Part shown: one piece after another, positions 63,509-64,000 of the stretch
Layout: the number at the start of each line of letters is the position of its first letter
How positions within the stretch are numbered: the stretch's first letter is position 1
Position numbers and translations under genes: made by a program
The notes under the pieces: generated by a model
What the model was told of the DNA's origin: nothing
What the model saw: only the letters and a program-made list of their open reading frames with translations
Databases searched by the model: none
Assembly (NCBI RefSeq): GCF_025273675.1
Contig: NZ_CP045809.1
Coordinates: forward strand, 2,542,001 to 2,606,000
DNA: 64,000 nucleotides
Origin: Gordonia pseudamarae
GTDB lineage: Bacteria; Actinomycetota; Actinomycetes; Mycobacteriales; Mycobacteriaceae
Reading direction: 5' to 3'

Positions 63509-64000
63509 GTGCACGCGACGCCCACCCCGGAGCCGACGCCGTCCCGGTCGTCGGCCGGACGGCGCCTGGCGACACATCTGGGGCTGACCCGCGACCGCGA
63601 ACAACCCGACGCCGACACGATCGGCGACTACGGCAAGGCGCTCGCGCGCCTGCACGACGACGAACGCGAGGTCGGACCGCTCAACGAGCGGGAGAACCTC
63701 CTGCTCAACCGCATCCGGATCTTCGGGGCGACCGGCTCGATCCTGCTGCTCATCGGCTCCCTCGGCACCGGGCAGATCCCGGTTCTGCAGAACCCGGTCG
63801 CCGGCACCCGCGTGCTGTCACTGCCGTCCCGGATGTGGAGTACATCACTGACGCTCACCGTCGCCGGGACCATCATCCTGGTCCTGGCCTGGTTGCTGAT
63901 CGGGCGATTCGCCGTCGGCCGGCTCAGCGTGGAGGTGCTGGCCGGGCGCAGCCCCGCCCGCCGCATGACCCGCAAGCAGGCCGACCGCACGCTGCTGCTG
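63509..64000 (+). CDS. mptB: MptB-like alpha-1,6-mannosyltransferase, N-terminal part
   Basis: 164 codons are present before the right edge. After a charged N-terminus there are two hydrophobic segments (about 75-95 and 115-135) with TGQIPVLQNPVAGTR and RMWSTSLTLTVAGTI, then RKQADRTLLL. This is the N-terminal pattern of the GT-C mannosyltransferase MptB (Rv1459c), which extends lipomannan. It is divergent from sufR, as in M. tuberculosis. The GTG 63509 start is chosen as the first in frame; the Shine-Dalgarno is weak. Confidence 0.78.
   Translation, partial: MHATPTPEPTPSRSSAGRRLATHLGLTRDREQPDADTIGDYGKALARLHDDEREVGPLNERENLLLNRIRIFGATGSILLLIGSLGTGQIPVLQNPVAGTRVLSLPSRMWSTSLTLTVAGTIILVLAWLLIGRFAVGRLSVEVLAGRSPARRMTRKQADRTLLL

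Overview
The window comes from a high-GC, mycolic-acid-making actinomycete of the order Mycobacteriales, most likely Gordonia or a close relative (inference). Gene order on both flanks follows the Mycobacterium tuberculosis block Rv1459c-Rv1493: mutB-mutA, TVP38 protein, SPFH/NfeD pair, hemH-inhA-fabG1, VWA/DUF58/MoxR, ripA, the Rv1476-like membrane protein, acn-acnR and an ABC-F ATPase on the left; sufT-U-S-C-D-B-R and mptB on the right. The two end genes, mutB and mptB, are cut by the window edges.

Layout: 1-23.0 kb is conserved core (propionate catabolism, membrane proteins, haem synthesis, FAS-II, envelope ATPase/VWA set, peptidoglycan hydrolase, aconitase with its repressor, one Ser/Thr kinase). 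23.0-27.5 kb is a first accessory block (GT-C glycosyltransferase, SGNH hydrolase, acyltransferase). The ABC-F gene (27.6-29.2 kb) is core. 29.4-56.8 kb is a large accessory island. 56.9-64 kb returns to core (SUF Fe-S assembly operon, SufR, mptB).

The island is the exciting part. Eleven 19-bp sites resembling the IdeR/DtxR iron box (TTAGGTTAGSCTAACCTAA, 13-16 of 19 matches by hand) lie in front of almost every transcription unit of both accessory blocks. I saw none in the core intergenic regions that I examined, though this was not an exhaustive scan. The units carry three gene sets that are rarely seen together: (i) polysaccharide-type machinery (several GT2 enzymes, a GT14 enzyme, GT-C/polytopic proteins, two Wzx-like flippases, a GH16 lipoprotein, an acyltransferase and an SGNH hydrolase); (ii) an aromatic acid pathway (an aldolase and a DHQ-synthase-II-like enzyme resembling the GriI/GriH pair that makes 3-amino-4-hydroxybenzoate, a PobA-like hydroxylase with the complete 4-hydroxybenzoate pocket, an adenylation-carrier-thioesterase protein, a condensation-like acyltransferase, an FMO and a lycopene-cyclase-like flavoprotein); and (iii) a FepDGC-type ferric-siderophore importer. 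The aryl-activating synthetase, the GT14 glycosyltransferase and a flippase overlap end to end, which suggests that an aminophenol or catechol ligand is attached to, or exported with, a glycan. I propose an iron-starvation-induced glycan-aryl chelator system; this is inference.

Other points of note are a probable AcnR operator between the -35 and -10 of acn, a structured leader of about 300 nt before acn, a SufR operator overlapping the sufR start, and a frameshift at a CAA/CAG run inside ripA.
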